Assembly: GCA_039619475.1 (NCBI GenBank)
Contig: CM077115.1
Span: 58,100,864-58,164,863, forward strand
Direction of reading: 5' to 3'
Origin: Icerya purchasi
Taxonomy: Eukaryota; Arthropoda; Insecta; Hemiptera; Monophlebidae
Length of the DNA stretch: 64,000 nucleotides
Shown: positions 37,300-50,697 of the stretch, one piece after another
How the letters are laid out: the number at the start of each line of letters is the position of its first letter
Position numbering within the stretch: the stretch's first letter is position 1
Notes under the pieces: generated by a model
What the model was told of the DNA's origin: nothing
Seen by the model: the letters and a program-made list of their open reading frames with translations, nothing else
Databases searched by the model: none
Position numbers and translations under genes: made by a program

Positions 37300-40200
37300 C
37301 AAGAAGCGAATGAATTCGTTTTGATGAAGACACACGCACTCGTAAAAAACTCTCTTCATCTTTAAATCATGCTTATGACGTCGAAAATGAGATAAACCGA
37401 GCGCTTTATCATCAAATAACTTTTATTACCAATATTAGCTTGTGATAGCCATTTTAGTTTAGCGGCTTTTGTGAATTTATATATTCTTCCCTTCTCAGTC
37501 TCCTCATTTCTACTATATTCGCTTTATATTTCAGTAATTTAAATCATTACGTCGTTTCTTCGCTGGGATTTCAAGTATCGAGAATATTTCGCGTCTGCAG
37601 TTAACATAGCAGGGTGGTGTGGACTGTAATTTAGAAAGTGATAGCAACGTGAGTAAATGAATTTATTATCTAGCAGAGATGTAATAATTTTATCGGTAAT
37701 TTGTACAATTGTAAAACATTCGCCGATACGAAAAATAATACATCGACTAGAATTTTTTTCTTTAACCTTGCCGTTAGCGAAATTTATCTGTAGTTAAAAT
37801 CGATTTTACATTAATATCGAGAATATCATCACCTTCATTTAAATTTCTTTCCGAGAATTTCAAAATGACAAAAAAAGTATTGTACGTATAGATTTGTTAA
37901 CGCAGTTAAAATTTCTCAGAAAAAAAAATCTGTAAAATTTTAAAATTTAACAAATTTTACATACAGTAACGGCAAAAATAGTATTCGATATTGTTACCGA
38001 GTTAAAGAGGAGAGAAAAATAAATTACTAAAACCGTGTGCGCACATATTAACACCACATGCGATAGTTTTACTGATTGAGAGCAGTTATTACGTTGTTAT
38101 TGAATTATGTAACTTCAAACGGTTCATATCTAATAGTAAATTATAGATAAATAGGCTTACACCAAACTTCCTTTATTCGATAACGACTTTAGCTTTTTTT
38201 TTTTTTTTTCGATCTTTTTTTGGAGCAAAGATAGTTGTTGATTTTTTTATACAGATTTAAAATATCCAAAAACAGATGATAGTGCAAGGTAAGCTTTTAA
38301 AAATAAAGCGTCGAACGTATTACAAATCGGTAGAACTAAAATCCCTATTTTCCAAGACAATAATGACCTATTAAATAAGAATTATTACAAATTCAATACA
38401 TTTACAATAGAAGAAATAAAATATAGAAAAAATCATATTCGCTAGGGTTAATATAATGATATAATATACCGAGGGAAATGAGTTTGAAGCGACATCGTTA
38501 ACCGAATGAACTCTAATAAACTCGCATTAGTTTTTGAATATGAAATGAAAAAAAAAAAAAGAAAAAAAATATTGCCTGAAGGATATTTTAAACCAAAAAA
38601 AAAAAAAAAAAGTACGCGCGTAGATAAATTAGTAACATTAGAATGAGAAATTATTTAAATCCTAAAAAAAACAATTTGATGAATCCAATGCTTAAAACAA
38701 ATTCAACCTATTTTAATATTTCATTTGGGGTACACCTTTTCTTCTTCTTCTATGATCAACGTGCATTACCGCCTAGGCCAGCGGCACAGATAAGATAAGA
38801 GTTAGAGGGGTATACCTTTTGGTTATGTATATTTTTCATTCGTTGACATACTCCATTCTTAATAATGATATAATAACAGTAATAATAATAATAATATAAA
38901 AAAAAAAAAAAAACAAAAAAAAACACGATAGAAATATTTATTCGGTAGTTAATAAAACACACGGAGGGTGAGTTTTACATTTTTACATCACCCAAATTTG
39001 CAAGGCGATGTAGTTGGCGATGTAGTTGGCGATGTCCATTCTATTTGTAACCGGAACGGCGGTGTCATTAAACCAACCAGACGAATCTATCGTCTGACGT
39101 TCGCCATCAGACTTTTTCTGAATGCGCTAAATCCATTTTTCTCTACGCGCCTACTCGTCCTTATTATCTCTGTCCTCTTCATCGACACGAATCCGTATTG
39201 TGGTCATTTCGCAAAAATTCGTGCGTCACGTAAAAGTGTTACCCTTATTTATATTTACTGCACTGTAGACATTTTATTTAATTTGGGATTTCATGTTTTT
39301 ACTGAAACGTATCACGCTCATGCGAAATGTACACACACATCTGTGTCACAATGTACTTCTGCGCAAAAGGTACTCTGTTGGTTTAATTTTTTCATCATTT
39401 CTCGCTCACTTTTTCTATTTCTTTCTCTCTCTCTTTATGTCCCGTTTTCACGGCTACTTTCTTTATGTATGTTTTCTAAATACACCGTTCGGCCATATTG
39501 AACTCAGAAATTTCGAAAAGTTCAGGAGGGAACTCTAGATAATTAGATGTAATGGTACGCAATAACAGAAATACTAACAGATCACTAAAGAACACTGAAA
39601 CGACAAAAGGAAAGTCACGATTTTTTCAAGTCGTAACAAAGTGCAAGAATTCTTGGAACTCCGTTCGTTCGTCTTATCTAATCTGCTGTCTAATTTTATA
39701 TGCGATTATTTTACACGCTTCATATATTTTTTGCAATTAATTAGCCTCTTCCAGCAACTCACGCACCACAACCTTACATTATACTTTTTCAGCATGTATT
39801 GATTAGATCATTTTCGATATGTATTACCACGAAAATTACTTTATGCTACTCCCCCATCTATAGATCTCCGGAAAATGGAGAAAAAAACTATATACCGGAT
39901 CCGACACAAGCAATTTATTATACAAAATATAATTACATTAACTTTTACGAGATAATTGAAAGATAATCCCCGTTTAATAGCTAAAACCAGTAATTAACAT
40001 TAAGAAATAAATAAAAAACAATAGAATACTTGAAAAAACTGAAAAATAAAAAATGAAATCTAAGACAGATAATAAACGGCAGCACTGAAACATTGCTAAT
40101 TTTATTATTACGATGTTTAATTCCCTATCGAAATGACACATACTAAAAATCGAACTTTTAATTTTCAATTGAATTCATCCTTCTTTTAATCATCAATTTA

Positions 40201-40380
40201 ATAAATTAGAAAATTTAATCGATAACTTCGATATTGGCATAGCCAGTAAACTAAATAAAATAATTTCTGCTTCCTCAAAAATAATTATTTATTTATTTTT
40301 TAACAAAAAAGTAGATTATACTTCAACTTTTTATTTTTAAATATGCGAGATACACCCACATTAATATATATATACATATA

Positions 40381-40740
40381 TATTAATTACAACGTAATTC
40401 TTAGGCTACCCCCCATTAGAAAAAATGTCCCAATTTTATGTAACGTTTGTTATATTTTATAGGATTTTTGTTATTGTTATTTAAAAAATGTCACAATTTT
40501 ATGTAACAAAATATGTAACGAAAAAATGTCTTAATTTTATATAATGAAAGTTAAATGTTAGGATAGGATTTTTGTAGTTGTTATTTTTTTTTGTGTTGAT
40601 GCCAGTAAGAATTACGTTGTAAATTTTGATCATTTTATACAAAGTATAGAAGAGAAATAGACAGAAATGAAAGCAAGAGGGGTCAAGGGGCACAACTCCT
40701 TGCGAGGCAAAATGGCCGAGTTTATATATATATATATATA
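40381..40740 (-). mobile_element. TA-flanked dispersed element, copy D (internally expanded)
   Basis: ATTAATTACAACGTAATTCT, TAGGCTACCCCCCATTAGAA, then repeated (A)ATGTC(C/A/T)(C/A)AATTTTAT units, AAGTATAGAAGAGAAATAGA, GCAAGAGGGGTCAAGGGGCA, CAACTCCTTGCGAGGCAAAA, TGGCCGAG, (TA)n. It carries additional AATTTTATGTAAC units, making it the longest copy. Orientation is the same as copy B. Confidence 0.8.
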
Positions 40741-40763
40741 CCTATATATATATATATATATAT

Positions 40764-40835
40764 ACTAGGGTTTGAACCCGGCATTTACAAACGCAAAAAT
40801 ACAGTAAAAAGGTGACGATTAGCACAGCAATAAAT
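40764..40835 (-). repeat. tRNA-derived SINE head or tRNA-like relic
   Basis: On the minus strand GCCGGGTTCAAACCC (40768-40782) is an excellent tRNA B box with T-stem pairing. About 40 bases upstream TGTGCTAATCGTCACC (40812-40826) resembles an A box. The rest does not fold as a functional tRNA, and the unit runs straight into (TA)n. It is probably the 5' head of a tRNA-derived SINE, or a tRNA pseudogene. Confidence 0.5.
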
Positions 40836-41077
40836 TCTATTATTGTAAATCGTAAAAATTTTATTCAATTTTAAAATTTAAAAAAATTTATACGCACATA
40901 ATATATATCAAAATTAAATTAGTAATATATAAATTAATTTAAAAGGAGAAAAAACTTTATGCATTTTTCTTCAAACGTTTTTTTTTGTGGAAATCGATTT
41001 TTTTTTTTTTTTTTTTTAGATTCCTTTATTCTACAATTATTTATTTCTATCGCAATCACGAAAAACTATTTTATATA

Positions 41078-41470
41078 CCGTATTTACTCGCGTAATTTAC
41101 GCACCCTAATTTTTGCACGCATTTTTTTAGAGAAATAATATAAACCATATTTTCATTATTAAGATACATCAATAGGTTCAACATTATTAGACAATGTCTC
41201 ATTTCTCAGAAGTAAATTACTGGTACTCGAAGTTATAAATTACCATAATATAGTTACCTATTATTGTATAAATATATTTTTCGAAATAAAGGTAACTGGT
41301 TTCACTTAATGAGTGTTTTTTATTAGACAAGAGGTAATTTTGAAATACACACCTATTACGTATAACCCGCAAAATGCAGGTTGATCTGATTTTCCGCGTA
41401 ATTTACGCACCCCCTTTTTTGGTAGGTTAAAAACGGCAAAAAAGTGCATAAATTACGCGAGTAAATACAG
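41078..41470. mobile_element. 393 bp MITE of Tc1/mariner-pogo type
   Basis: The left end CCGTATTTACTCGCGTAATT + TACGCACC and the reverse complement of the right end, CTGTATTTACTCGCGTAATT + TATGCAC, are terminal inverted repeats of about 28 bp with few mismatches. Both are bounded by TA (41076-41077 and 41471-41472), the Tc1/mariner superfamily target. A third partial copy of the motif (CGCGTAATTTACGCACC) sits subterminally at about 41395-41412. There is no coding capacity, so it depends on a transposase elsewhere. Confidence 0.9.
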
Positions 41471-41472
41471 TA

Positions 41473-44400
41473 TATCTATATATCTATATCTACATTTATA
41501 ATAGATACATTTGTGCTTTTTTACGTTTTAGTTCATTTTCAATTAATTAGTGAATTCTCGACAATTATATAAATCGATGTAGTTACTTAGTCATTTTCGA
41601 AAAATTCATAAAAATTATAGACAATTCCACAATTTTCCAGTAAAATTTAAAATTTATTCTGTAGGATATATACTTTTAGTAATTTAATTCGAGTGCGACA
41701 ATATTTGAAACTAAAACTGCCCCTACTGATTCTTCATAACAATGTTGCTAAAACTGTACGCAGTACGCACACGCTAATACGTCGCAGAAGGCTGATGCAA
41801 TCGGTACCGCCTATTTCATTATGCTGTTGAAGAAGAATACGCAACGATAACAAACAACAATAGTTTATTTATTTACCTTTTTCTTTTTGGCACTGCTTTC
41901 GTCTTCTTTTAGACACTGTTTTCTATTGTGCACGTTTGCTCAGTACACAAATTAAAAATACGATTATTATTATTGTCCAGAATTGTTTTAATTCCATATG
42001 AAGTATCAAATTGTTTGTTTTCTGGATAATTTAATTGATTTTATCCAGGTAAAATACGATTGAAAAACAAATTGATACAAATGTAACAACGTTGAACGAA
42101 GATACAAAACATCATTCGGAATAATTCGAAATATATTTAAATATCTAATCCTTGATCATAAAAGAAATGCGAGAATATTTGTGTATTCTAGGAAAATTAT
42201 AGCCGGGGTAAACTTATCAACATAAAATCTTCGTCATAAGATTTACATATCCCTCAAGTCATCACATAATTTATATTGTCACCATTTATTGCTGTTGCAT
42301 TTGTGTTATCAATACATACATATAATACGTGCAGTAATCTTTCCTCGCCTTTTAGAAATAAAAATTTTCGTAAAGAAGCACACGTAACTGATGCTGCAAC
42401 AATTACAAGCAGTTTTTAGAAAAATCACAGTCGATAATACCGATAGCTATTTTATTTCGTCATTTACTTAAAATTCAAGTAAAACAACTAGAGGTAAGGG
42501 GATAATTATCATTTAAGGTCTTAACTATGTGTGGTTTTTAGGTTTGTTTTTTTTGATAGCTTTTTCAGGCATACTTCTATAGAAAAAAGAAAAAAAAAGA
42601 AAAAAAATGCGAGTTAATCGAAAAAGAGTTCTGAAAAGGAATATTTATGAATATTAACTTCGAGGCAAAATTGATAAGGAATCGTGAAAAACAATTCGAC
42701 GAAAAATTGAAAATAAGCAAGTTTCAGTAATCTATTAAATTGAAATCGCAATATTATTTCTCAATAAATAAACCTGAATTTCAGATAATATGCTAAACTT
42801 AAGTCTATCTAGGTCTTATTGCGAATTGACGCAGTTACGCCAGCACAGCAATGTGGGTTCGCATGTGGAACGGAAAGTTCTATAACAATAAGCTGCAAAA
42901 CAATCGTAACAATTCTAGTCCAAAAAATGAAGGGCGTTTATGTTAGGCAAATCTATTACATCAGTATACATGAAAATTCACTGAGCCACACAAGTAAGCA
43001 GAGCCTTTATTAAGAGCAAAATTCAACCAGAGGACCAAAACGAACCTACAATAATTTCGGAGTGGGGCTGAAATTTTAATTTATTAAATTCTGTACGTTG
43101 TCTTTTTCACTGCGTACAGGTTGAAAATAAAGAAAAACAAAAATTGTTACGCTCCCACTGACAATTTAAAATTGAATATTGCCCCCCACATTAAAAACAT
43201 ATTCTCTGATCGAGAAAAGAGCCTAAATTGCCTCACTGAATGCATACACAAATACAGATATTTGTACATATTACATACATATGTATGCATATATAATTCG
43301 TCAATCGCTTAAATCTGTATCTAGAAATAATTTTAAAATCAGAGACAACTGGGGGGTTTCATTTCTGAAAATCAAGTTACTTCATCGTTACAATAATTCG
43401 TTTATTACTCCTTCTTGACCATTACATTTTCCCCGAGCTGTTTAATTTCTTTTCTATATCTGCCTCCGTGGCTTTAAATATGAATAATGTTTATTCGGTT
43501 TTCTTAGTTTTTAATATATCGATGTAATGATTTCCTTCTTCTCTAGGAAACATGTTTATCACCATCCAACAAAAAAACGATCTTTACGTTCAGCTGAAGA
43601 TTCTCAGTATTTCAGAAAAAACCTTAAAGTAACGCGATATAACAAAAAAAAAAAAAAAAAAAAAGTTTGCTCGGCTAATAAGCAAACACAGCCATCGATT
43701 TAAAAACATACAAAATCAACAACTGACATACGGTTTTTACCTCTTCATTTTACGCACACACCTTACTGCGAATACTTTGAATATACAGCATTTATATTCA
43801 CGGCCAACTCTGCTGCTGCTGCTGGTAGTCGTGGCATTACAAAATGTTGTCTTACTGATCATCACCTGATAGTTTAAAATTTATCTCAAATATTGATCGA
43901 TTCATATGTTTGCTTACGAGAAACTCTAAAAGATTGAACCTATAAATTGAAAGTAGTCCAAAAAATTAAACGGGTTTTAATTTTTTTCCCACACAATGTT
44001 GCACCAAATCGAAAAATTTGAGAAAAAAATCGCCGAATACAGAGGAGCATAAAAGTCGTTTACACAATCGGAGAAAAGATTTTAGTTTTGATCTATTAAA
44101 AAAACTGGTTATATATAGTATATATTTGAGAATTGTAGAAACATTTTAATTTTTACTTCCTGGTTTATTAAAAGAAAATCGCCGTTTGGTAATTTTCGTT
44201 TCGACTGTTAAAAAATAATAATAATTAATTTTTTTCTTTTTTAACAATTCGAAAATATTAGAGATGAGGAGCTGAAACTCTATTATTTTTTTTATTTAGT
44301 ACCAAAATGGTCTCTAAAGTGTGTCGATGGATATTGCCTTGCCGACAGATTCGGCATGCTTATCATCCATTTATATGCACACCGTTTTTTTTTGTTTTTT

Positions 44401-45118
44401 TTTTCGTTTTGTTTTGATATTAACCCAACGCAAGCACGACGTTGTCATTAATTAAGGTTATTTTCAAATCCAGGGTAGTGGGTCAAAAAAAAAATTATGT
44501 AACGAAAATGTTTTATCAAAGTTATTAACTAACAAAATCCAAATTAAAAAGTGCGCTACGCAGACCGTAAAAATTAATAACGTTATCAATTGAAATTTAA
44601 TCGGTTTTTTATAAGAATTATTATGGAAGGCTATTTTATCCCCTTGGCGAGATCGTCGAGTTTACAACGAAAGAATAATATTTCAATTTATGACAAAATT
44701 ATGCCGATGTATACAAGTTTTGCGCTAACACACGCATAAACTGGTAGCAATTTTTTTTCTTCGCATTGAATCCAAACATGTTTCAGATCGTGCAATGTAT
44801 ACGAGACACGATAGCGACGAACGATTACGAAATTCGAACATAGCGAAATGTTTTGGGCGTTTAATCATCGTACGTTGTGACTATTTGGTAATATTATTTA
44901 CATTCGAAATATGGTTCAGCTCCGCGAAGTAATTCCGTATCGCGACATGATCAAAAGAAGACAGTCGCAATTCTCAGTGAGCCTGCGCCATCGCTACTGC
45001 TTGCTACTATAGTGTTTTTATTCGAACAGGCACTATAGAAGCACGCGCTGTGTGTATTATATAGAGAAATGCATTTCTTCGTCGACAGTATTATAATAAC
45101 TTTGCCCGTTCACTTAAT
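41473..45118. other. Noncoding stretch
   Basis: No gene or mobile element could be supported. A22 tract at about 43645-43663; (CTG)n-like CTGCTGCTGCTG at about 43811-43823. Confidence 0.45.
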
Positions 45119-45900
45119 TTGAACGGTGCCGATATTGCTTTGAGTGTAGAAACATGGCCAGCGCCACTATACAGTTATTTCATCCGATCTCGCACAGTGT
45201 GTCTCCCTGCCGGTGTCTCGATGAATATTATAAGAGGCGCGCACGATCGCGACGAAGCAAGCAAACGGGATGTACTTAATTCTAACAGATTCTTTTTCTC
45301 GGGGGCCCGCAAGTTCGCAGACACACACGCAGACGTTCGTCGCGCATTATCTTATCAATTATCGGAGGAAGCGATTACGCGACCCGTTAAACGGGGGGAT
45401 TTATGAAGATGGCCAGCATTAATTCACAGGCGAAATGTAGGTTAACTTGAGGAGAGTTATAGATGGCGCACCGGGAACAATAATAATTTGCGTGCACGCA
45501 TATATCGATCGGAGGGAGCGCATTCGAGATGATAAGATAATGAGCGGATGTCGGAGGGGATTGCGATAATGTGGATAATGCCGTTTGGAAGTTATTGGCA
45601 AGCGTTCAGCTAACGGGAGGAAGCGTCGGTATATATTATAAGAATATACGGAGACAAAGGTGCGAACAAGATACGTACGAGGCGAATGGAAAGATAAGTT
45701 TTGTTGCGATCGCGGCGACAAAATTAGAATCGGAACGACTAAAATAACAACGGTCGACCGTTCGGCATGGTCGTTACCCGTAACCCGTAGCCAGCTCCTT
45801 CGGGCAATGTGCAAATCATCGTTTAAATCGAAGCAACGGTCACACACACACTGCCGTACCGCGATGCGCCACCGCAAAAACGGGAAATATTTAATTATTT
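45119..45900. other. GC-richer island of unknown function
   Basis: Base composition is visibly more balanced than in the flanks, with frequent CG dinucleotides. Long open frames exist on both strands (plus 45119-45406, 95 codons; minus 45419-45877, 152 codons) but overlap poorly with splice consensus and resemble no family I know. GATAAGATAATGAG-type GATA sites lie at about 45532-45543. It could be an exon cluster, enhancer or promoter; I cannot decide. Confidence 0.3.
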
Positions 45901-47004
45901 AAGCAGTAAAATGTGCACAATTTAATTAGAAAATTAAATAAATCGCCCGCTTCTTAATTAACCGCTAAAAATCGCGTACCGACTTTCCCTCATTGTTCGC
46001 TTGCACTTTTCGTTCTTTCTTCGTCTTTTTTCTTTTTTCCGATCTCTTCCGTTCGGGCGAAAAAACGGACACTCGTATAAATCATCTTGAAATTGTTACA
46101 GTTGTACAATTTTTTCTCCCGTCGCGACCCTGTCCGGCGTGCCGTCGCTTCCACGCCGAAGCCAAGAAATAAAAACAATTTCAATGGAAACAATGTAAAT
46201 AGCTGACACGCACGCACGTCGAACCAAATGTAAAGGTATTCGCTTGCCAAAATCGACCACTGTATCTCTCTCTCTTCATTTTCTTGCTCTTACCTCGCTT
46301 ATTTATTATTACACATCTTTTTAGTTTGCGTATGGCTTCTTTTTTTTCGGTTTTTTTTCTTTTTCCCCGACAAAAGCTTTTCGGTTTTTTCTTTATCACT
46401 AACTCGCACGTTTAATTTTCGAGGGGGAGGGGCGACAAAAATAATTACCAGGGCACAACACGGAAAAGGCTGTGAAAAATTGAAAAAAAACCCTAAAATT
46501 TTCTTTTACTCTAACACGTTCTGCTATCGTTCTGTTCGCTCACGTGTTCCTAAGTACAAAATACTTCTTGTTTTTCCGTATTCTTAACGTGCGAATCATG
46601 TACAGTTTTCAACTTTTTGATTGCCACTTTTCGTATTTTGAATTTTTTGCATTTTTTCTAACGTTTAGGTATCTCTATTTCCTTGTCCGTCATTCGTCCT
46701 TCTCTATTGGCTCGTTTTACTTTGTCCGTCATTAGATCGATGAGGCCTTCGTTTTTTTTTTTTTTTTTTTTTTTGAGAGCAAAGATTTCATGTTATTTAA
46801 AAAGAAACTCCGACAGATATTGCTCCGGTACAAAACTAGTCGCCCACCCATCAACTTCTGTGCTACTCCGGGAACCGTAATAAAATCAAAAGGTGCGTTG
46901 TCCCGTTCCCTTTTTTAGTCATCTTTTCCTATAACCAGAGATTGTATTCCGCCGCTCATCCAAAAACACAGTACGCAGGTTTTTTCGAACAGATAAGAGG
47001 ACGG
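45901..47004. other. Noncoding stretch
   Basis: T/C-rich with a T23 tract near 46751-46774. No supported gene. Confidence 0.45.
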
Positions 47005-47095
47005 AATCTACGCGGAGAAGGTTATTCACGTTAAACATGTTCAATACGCAAATAATCATAATCTACGCGGGGAAGGTTATTCACGTTAAACATGT
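47005..47095 (+). repeat. 36 bp direct repeat, spacing 55 bp
   Basis: AATCTACGCGGAGAAGGTTA + TTCACGTTAAACATGT at 47005-47040 recurs at 47060-47095 with a single A/G difference. The 19 bp between them differ. It is a recent local duplication, or two copies of a regulatory motif. Confidence 0.9.
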
Positions 47096-49688
47096 ATCGA
47101 TGAAGCCTATAAATCGGAGCTCGTATAAAAAACAACCGTTACTTAAAGTAGCAGTGGAAAGAGCACCGTAATTATTTATTACGACAATAGAGTAATTCAC
47201 TGCTATTTTTCGTTGAACGTTCTTGTTGCTCGATGACAAACCTTTCAACGTTTCGTCATCAACGAGCTCTCTAGCCGCTGCTATTGAGTTTCGTGCTCTG
47301 TTCTGTTATTCTGTCGTATTTTGCCCAGTATGAGCCTTTATTCTTCGTCCTATAGACTCGATTACCCTCTCTTTTTACTTTCCACATCCTTTTCACATCT
47401 ACGCGATACCTTGATTCTTCACTTTAGGCACCTTAAAAAACTTCTATTTCTACTGTTGTTCTTCCTTTTTTTTATTTTTTATTGCCTTTTTGTCCCGCAT
47501 ATTACTTTTCCCCTCATGGGTTTGTCAACATAGACACATTGGCCCGAGAATTAGAAAAAGAAAGAGAATCAGATTTTTATGCGAAGTGGAATATCCAAAA
47601 CAAGAATGTAATAAGCGCTTGGATGATAGAAGGAGAAGGAAAGGAAATAATAAACGAAGCATTTTAAGGAGTGGGAACACTGCTTGATAAAAAACAAAGG
47701 AGTACAAAGAAGATTGTTCCAATGAAAGCGACGAGCATTATGTGATCAATTGGAGGAATGTAGAGGACAATACGGTTGTAGCGCGAGAGAAAAGCGGACG
47801 AAGGGAACACAAACTTTGCCCAAAGAGCAGGCGGCATATCGCTGAGATACTAGTACGGGGCGCACAGAAAGAAAGCTAAGAAACCAGGAATAGAGGGAAG
47901 GCTGAATGAACAGGTAAAAGGAATCCGGGTTCGAATTCTTTTTTCCGGATCAGTTTCTTCGAAATTTTTCCGAAAGCAACGTTTCTTAATGTGACGCATG
48001 CGCAGATATCATCTCTACGAGCTGAAATTTATATATACACGTACTGATAACGTGCGTTAAAGCATCGTGTACGTATCGCCGTTTATTAATGCGATCAAGA
48101 TTAAACGCAATCAGTGGAGAGTAAGAAAAATCACTTTTCTCTCGTGCTATCCGTATCGATAGGCCTCCGGATAAATGTTACAGTGCGCAACGGAATAATG
48201 ATAAAAAACGGGCGAAAATCAATTAGGCCGTGAATAATTTTTCAGAACAAATGTGTAATTGTGTAATGGTAAATGGTGAATATTAATAGAATCGAAAACA
48301 ATGTCGGTTAATTAAATAAAAACACTACACTTCCGTTATTCGTAACGAACGCTTCTTGTTCAAGTGTACATGCATTTCTCTTTTCTTTCAACTTAAGACC
48401 GAATATAACCGTGTACGACTGTGCTCTGTGCTCAGGTAAAATACTACAAGTTTTAAAGTCATTACTTCTTCGTAAAACAAAGATACGAAAATTAACCCAA
48501 GACAGGCGCCTGCAAACTGTATTATTCCGCCACTGTCACTACACCGTATGACATCTAACATTAGTATGTGCGTGTGCTGTCTATTAATGTTAACGTTATT
48601 ATAATTCTTTCTTGTCGACTATTATTCTAACATAAAACGCGATATTTGTAATTGTTAACGGCATATTATTATACACATATGTGTAGCTCTCATTAATAAA
48701 CGTATAATAATCCGTAATAAAAACTCTTAGCCAGAAATTCTATCAAAACCGTTATAGTCTGCTTTTTGTTGATTTCGCTCATCTACCTCCAATGCGGCTC
48801 CTCTCCTCTTTGCTCACTTTAATTACGTAGCATTGTTAATTTTGAGACTATCAAAACATAATTAAAAATATTTAATACTTTTGTACGCTACCGAGAGGAA
48901 TACTTTAGTAAAAATTTCAGGAATCAAAATATAATAGTGTTAACTTTAATTTTCATCTGCGAATGTATTTTCACACCGTTAAAGTTATAGAAAAACCTCC
49001 GATTTTCATTCTACTTAGACTAATTTATTTGACAGCAACCGCTGGAAGTATTTAAACTGTAGACATTTGTCATGTTGTTATTCCGCGTGTCCGTTTCTTC
49101 AGATGATTTTACGTTTTTAATTAGGGGTACTAATAAAATAAATGACGAATAATTAAGAGCATAAATAACAAACGTCGAGTATAACGCGATTTAGAATCCA
49201 GGCACCGTATATGTTCGTATTTACTAATTTTTTTCTCTTCTTTCTCAGACGGAGATAGTCGCTTCAGGTATTCAGACGATATGTTCTATGTTAAATCTTT
49301 TTATAGAGTAACGTTCTTTTTCTTTCCCAGTATTAGAGATGGAATAATATTCTGGGAAACGTTCAGAAATATGCCGATAGCATTATACAATTATTTCTCT
49401 ATACAACAAATTCTTTCTGATATTTGATTATCTCGAATTTTCAATTTCTAATCAATTCGATTATGTTAATGTAAATTATTGTGCAATTTCCGTCGTATAA
49501 CTGTTAACTGAAGTCGCTGTGACGCGGAACAAGCGAACATTACTGTGTTCTCAGTTATTTCTGCCTGATTTGATCAACATTGAACTAATTTTCAAATTTT
49601 TAAATAAAACGTAGAAAAAAAAAATAAAAACATTATTACCAAACTTTTTTTTATTATTAATTATTATTTTAATATAGAAATATGTAGC

Positions 49689-49728
<40 letters not shown>

Positions 49729-50697
49729 GTAGTAACAATAAGAATTATTGAGTCGCGCAACAGCAGCAGTGGCTTATAAAAGTCTATTAAGTATCATTAT
49801 TAAATGATACTTTAAGACGAATTTTCAGAATTTCGTCACAAAAATCGGTAATTAAAAAATTAACCCACTTTGGCGCATAATATCCTGTTTAGAAGGTAAC
49901 GGAATAAAAATGTAAAAAACCGTACTAAGATTTAAATCAAATTAAGTCCCACCTGAATTAATATTTTACTATTCGCTTATTAATAAAATACACAAATGAT
50001 ACGATTTGTACGAAATAGCAGAATAATATGAGAGCACTGGTGTTCGGCCCAGTATTATGATAAGCGATATATCGGTAGTTGTTATAAACATAATACCATA
50101 CACTCAATGATTTTCTCAACATTTTTCCTGACTACCTCTTCTTGGAAGAAGAGCTTTTGTTATACTATATGTATTCAAATTTTGTAAAAAGTTTTTAGAA
50201 AATTTCTCACAGAGATTTTTTTTGTATTTCAGCTGCACAACGCGGAATAGAAAACGGTATTGTGTCAGCCAAACATGTCTAAGAATCTTTTTTACACTGC
50301 CATTGTCAAATTATATTTACGGCAGTTTTGGATAAAATTCCAATATTGTTTGGAAATAATTAAGCGGTATTTTTGCGGTGCAAGTTCATTGTCAGTCATT
50401 CATTGGTAAAGGACCCTCGTTGTTTCACACAACCCACATACAGACCCCATATTAAATGTAATATAACGTCGCGACGCCAAAAAGAAAAAAAAAAAAAAAA
50501 TTGTCGAATCTAATCGGACGGCAGGAGTTTGCGAGACTGCTCTTTCGCTCCTTCTGATATTGCATTCGAATGCTGCACATTGGAAGAGGACATTGCAAAA
50601 TGCGAATGTTGCTATTTTCGCACAGGCTAGCGCAGCTAAAGTACGCGGTTGGACTGATCAATTGCATCTTTCAACACTTCACCAGAAACACAGTTTG
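47096..50697. other. Noncoding stretch
   Basis: No gene is supported. It includes (AAT)n at 49688-49730. Overlapping frames at 47482-47722 are low-complexity Lys/Glu/Arg or Leu/Ser sequence. Confidence 0.45.
49688..49730. repeat. (AAT)n microsatellite
   Basis: About 13 uninterrupted AAT units. Confidence 0.95.

Larger units (their letters stand above)
34075..40380. other. Long noncoding stretch
   Basis: No gene is supported over ~6.3 kb. It contains (AAT)n at 34871-34974 and several A/T homopolymers. At 37292 there is a CRE palindrome just outside a hydrophobic, AT-rich 104-codon minus frame (36972-37286) that I consider fortuitous. A GATGTAGTTGGC direct repeat lies at 39006-39035. Confidence 0.45.

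Noticed and set aside
47925..47965. tRNA B-box-like CCGGGTTCGAATTC
   Set aside because: There is no A box at the right distance upstream and no cloverleaf. The same holds for GGTTCGAATTCC near 55611.
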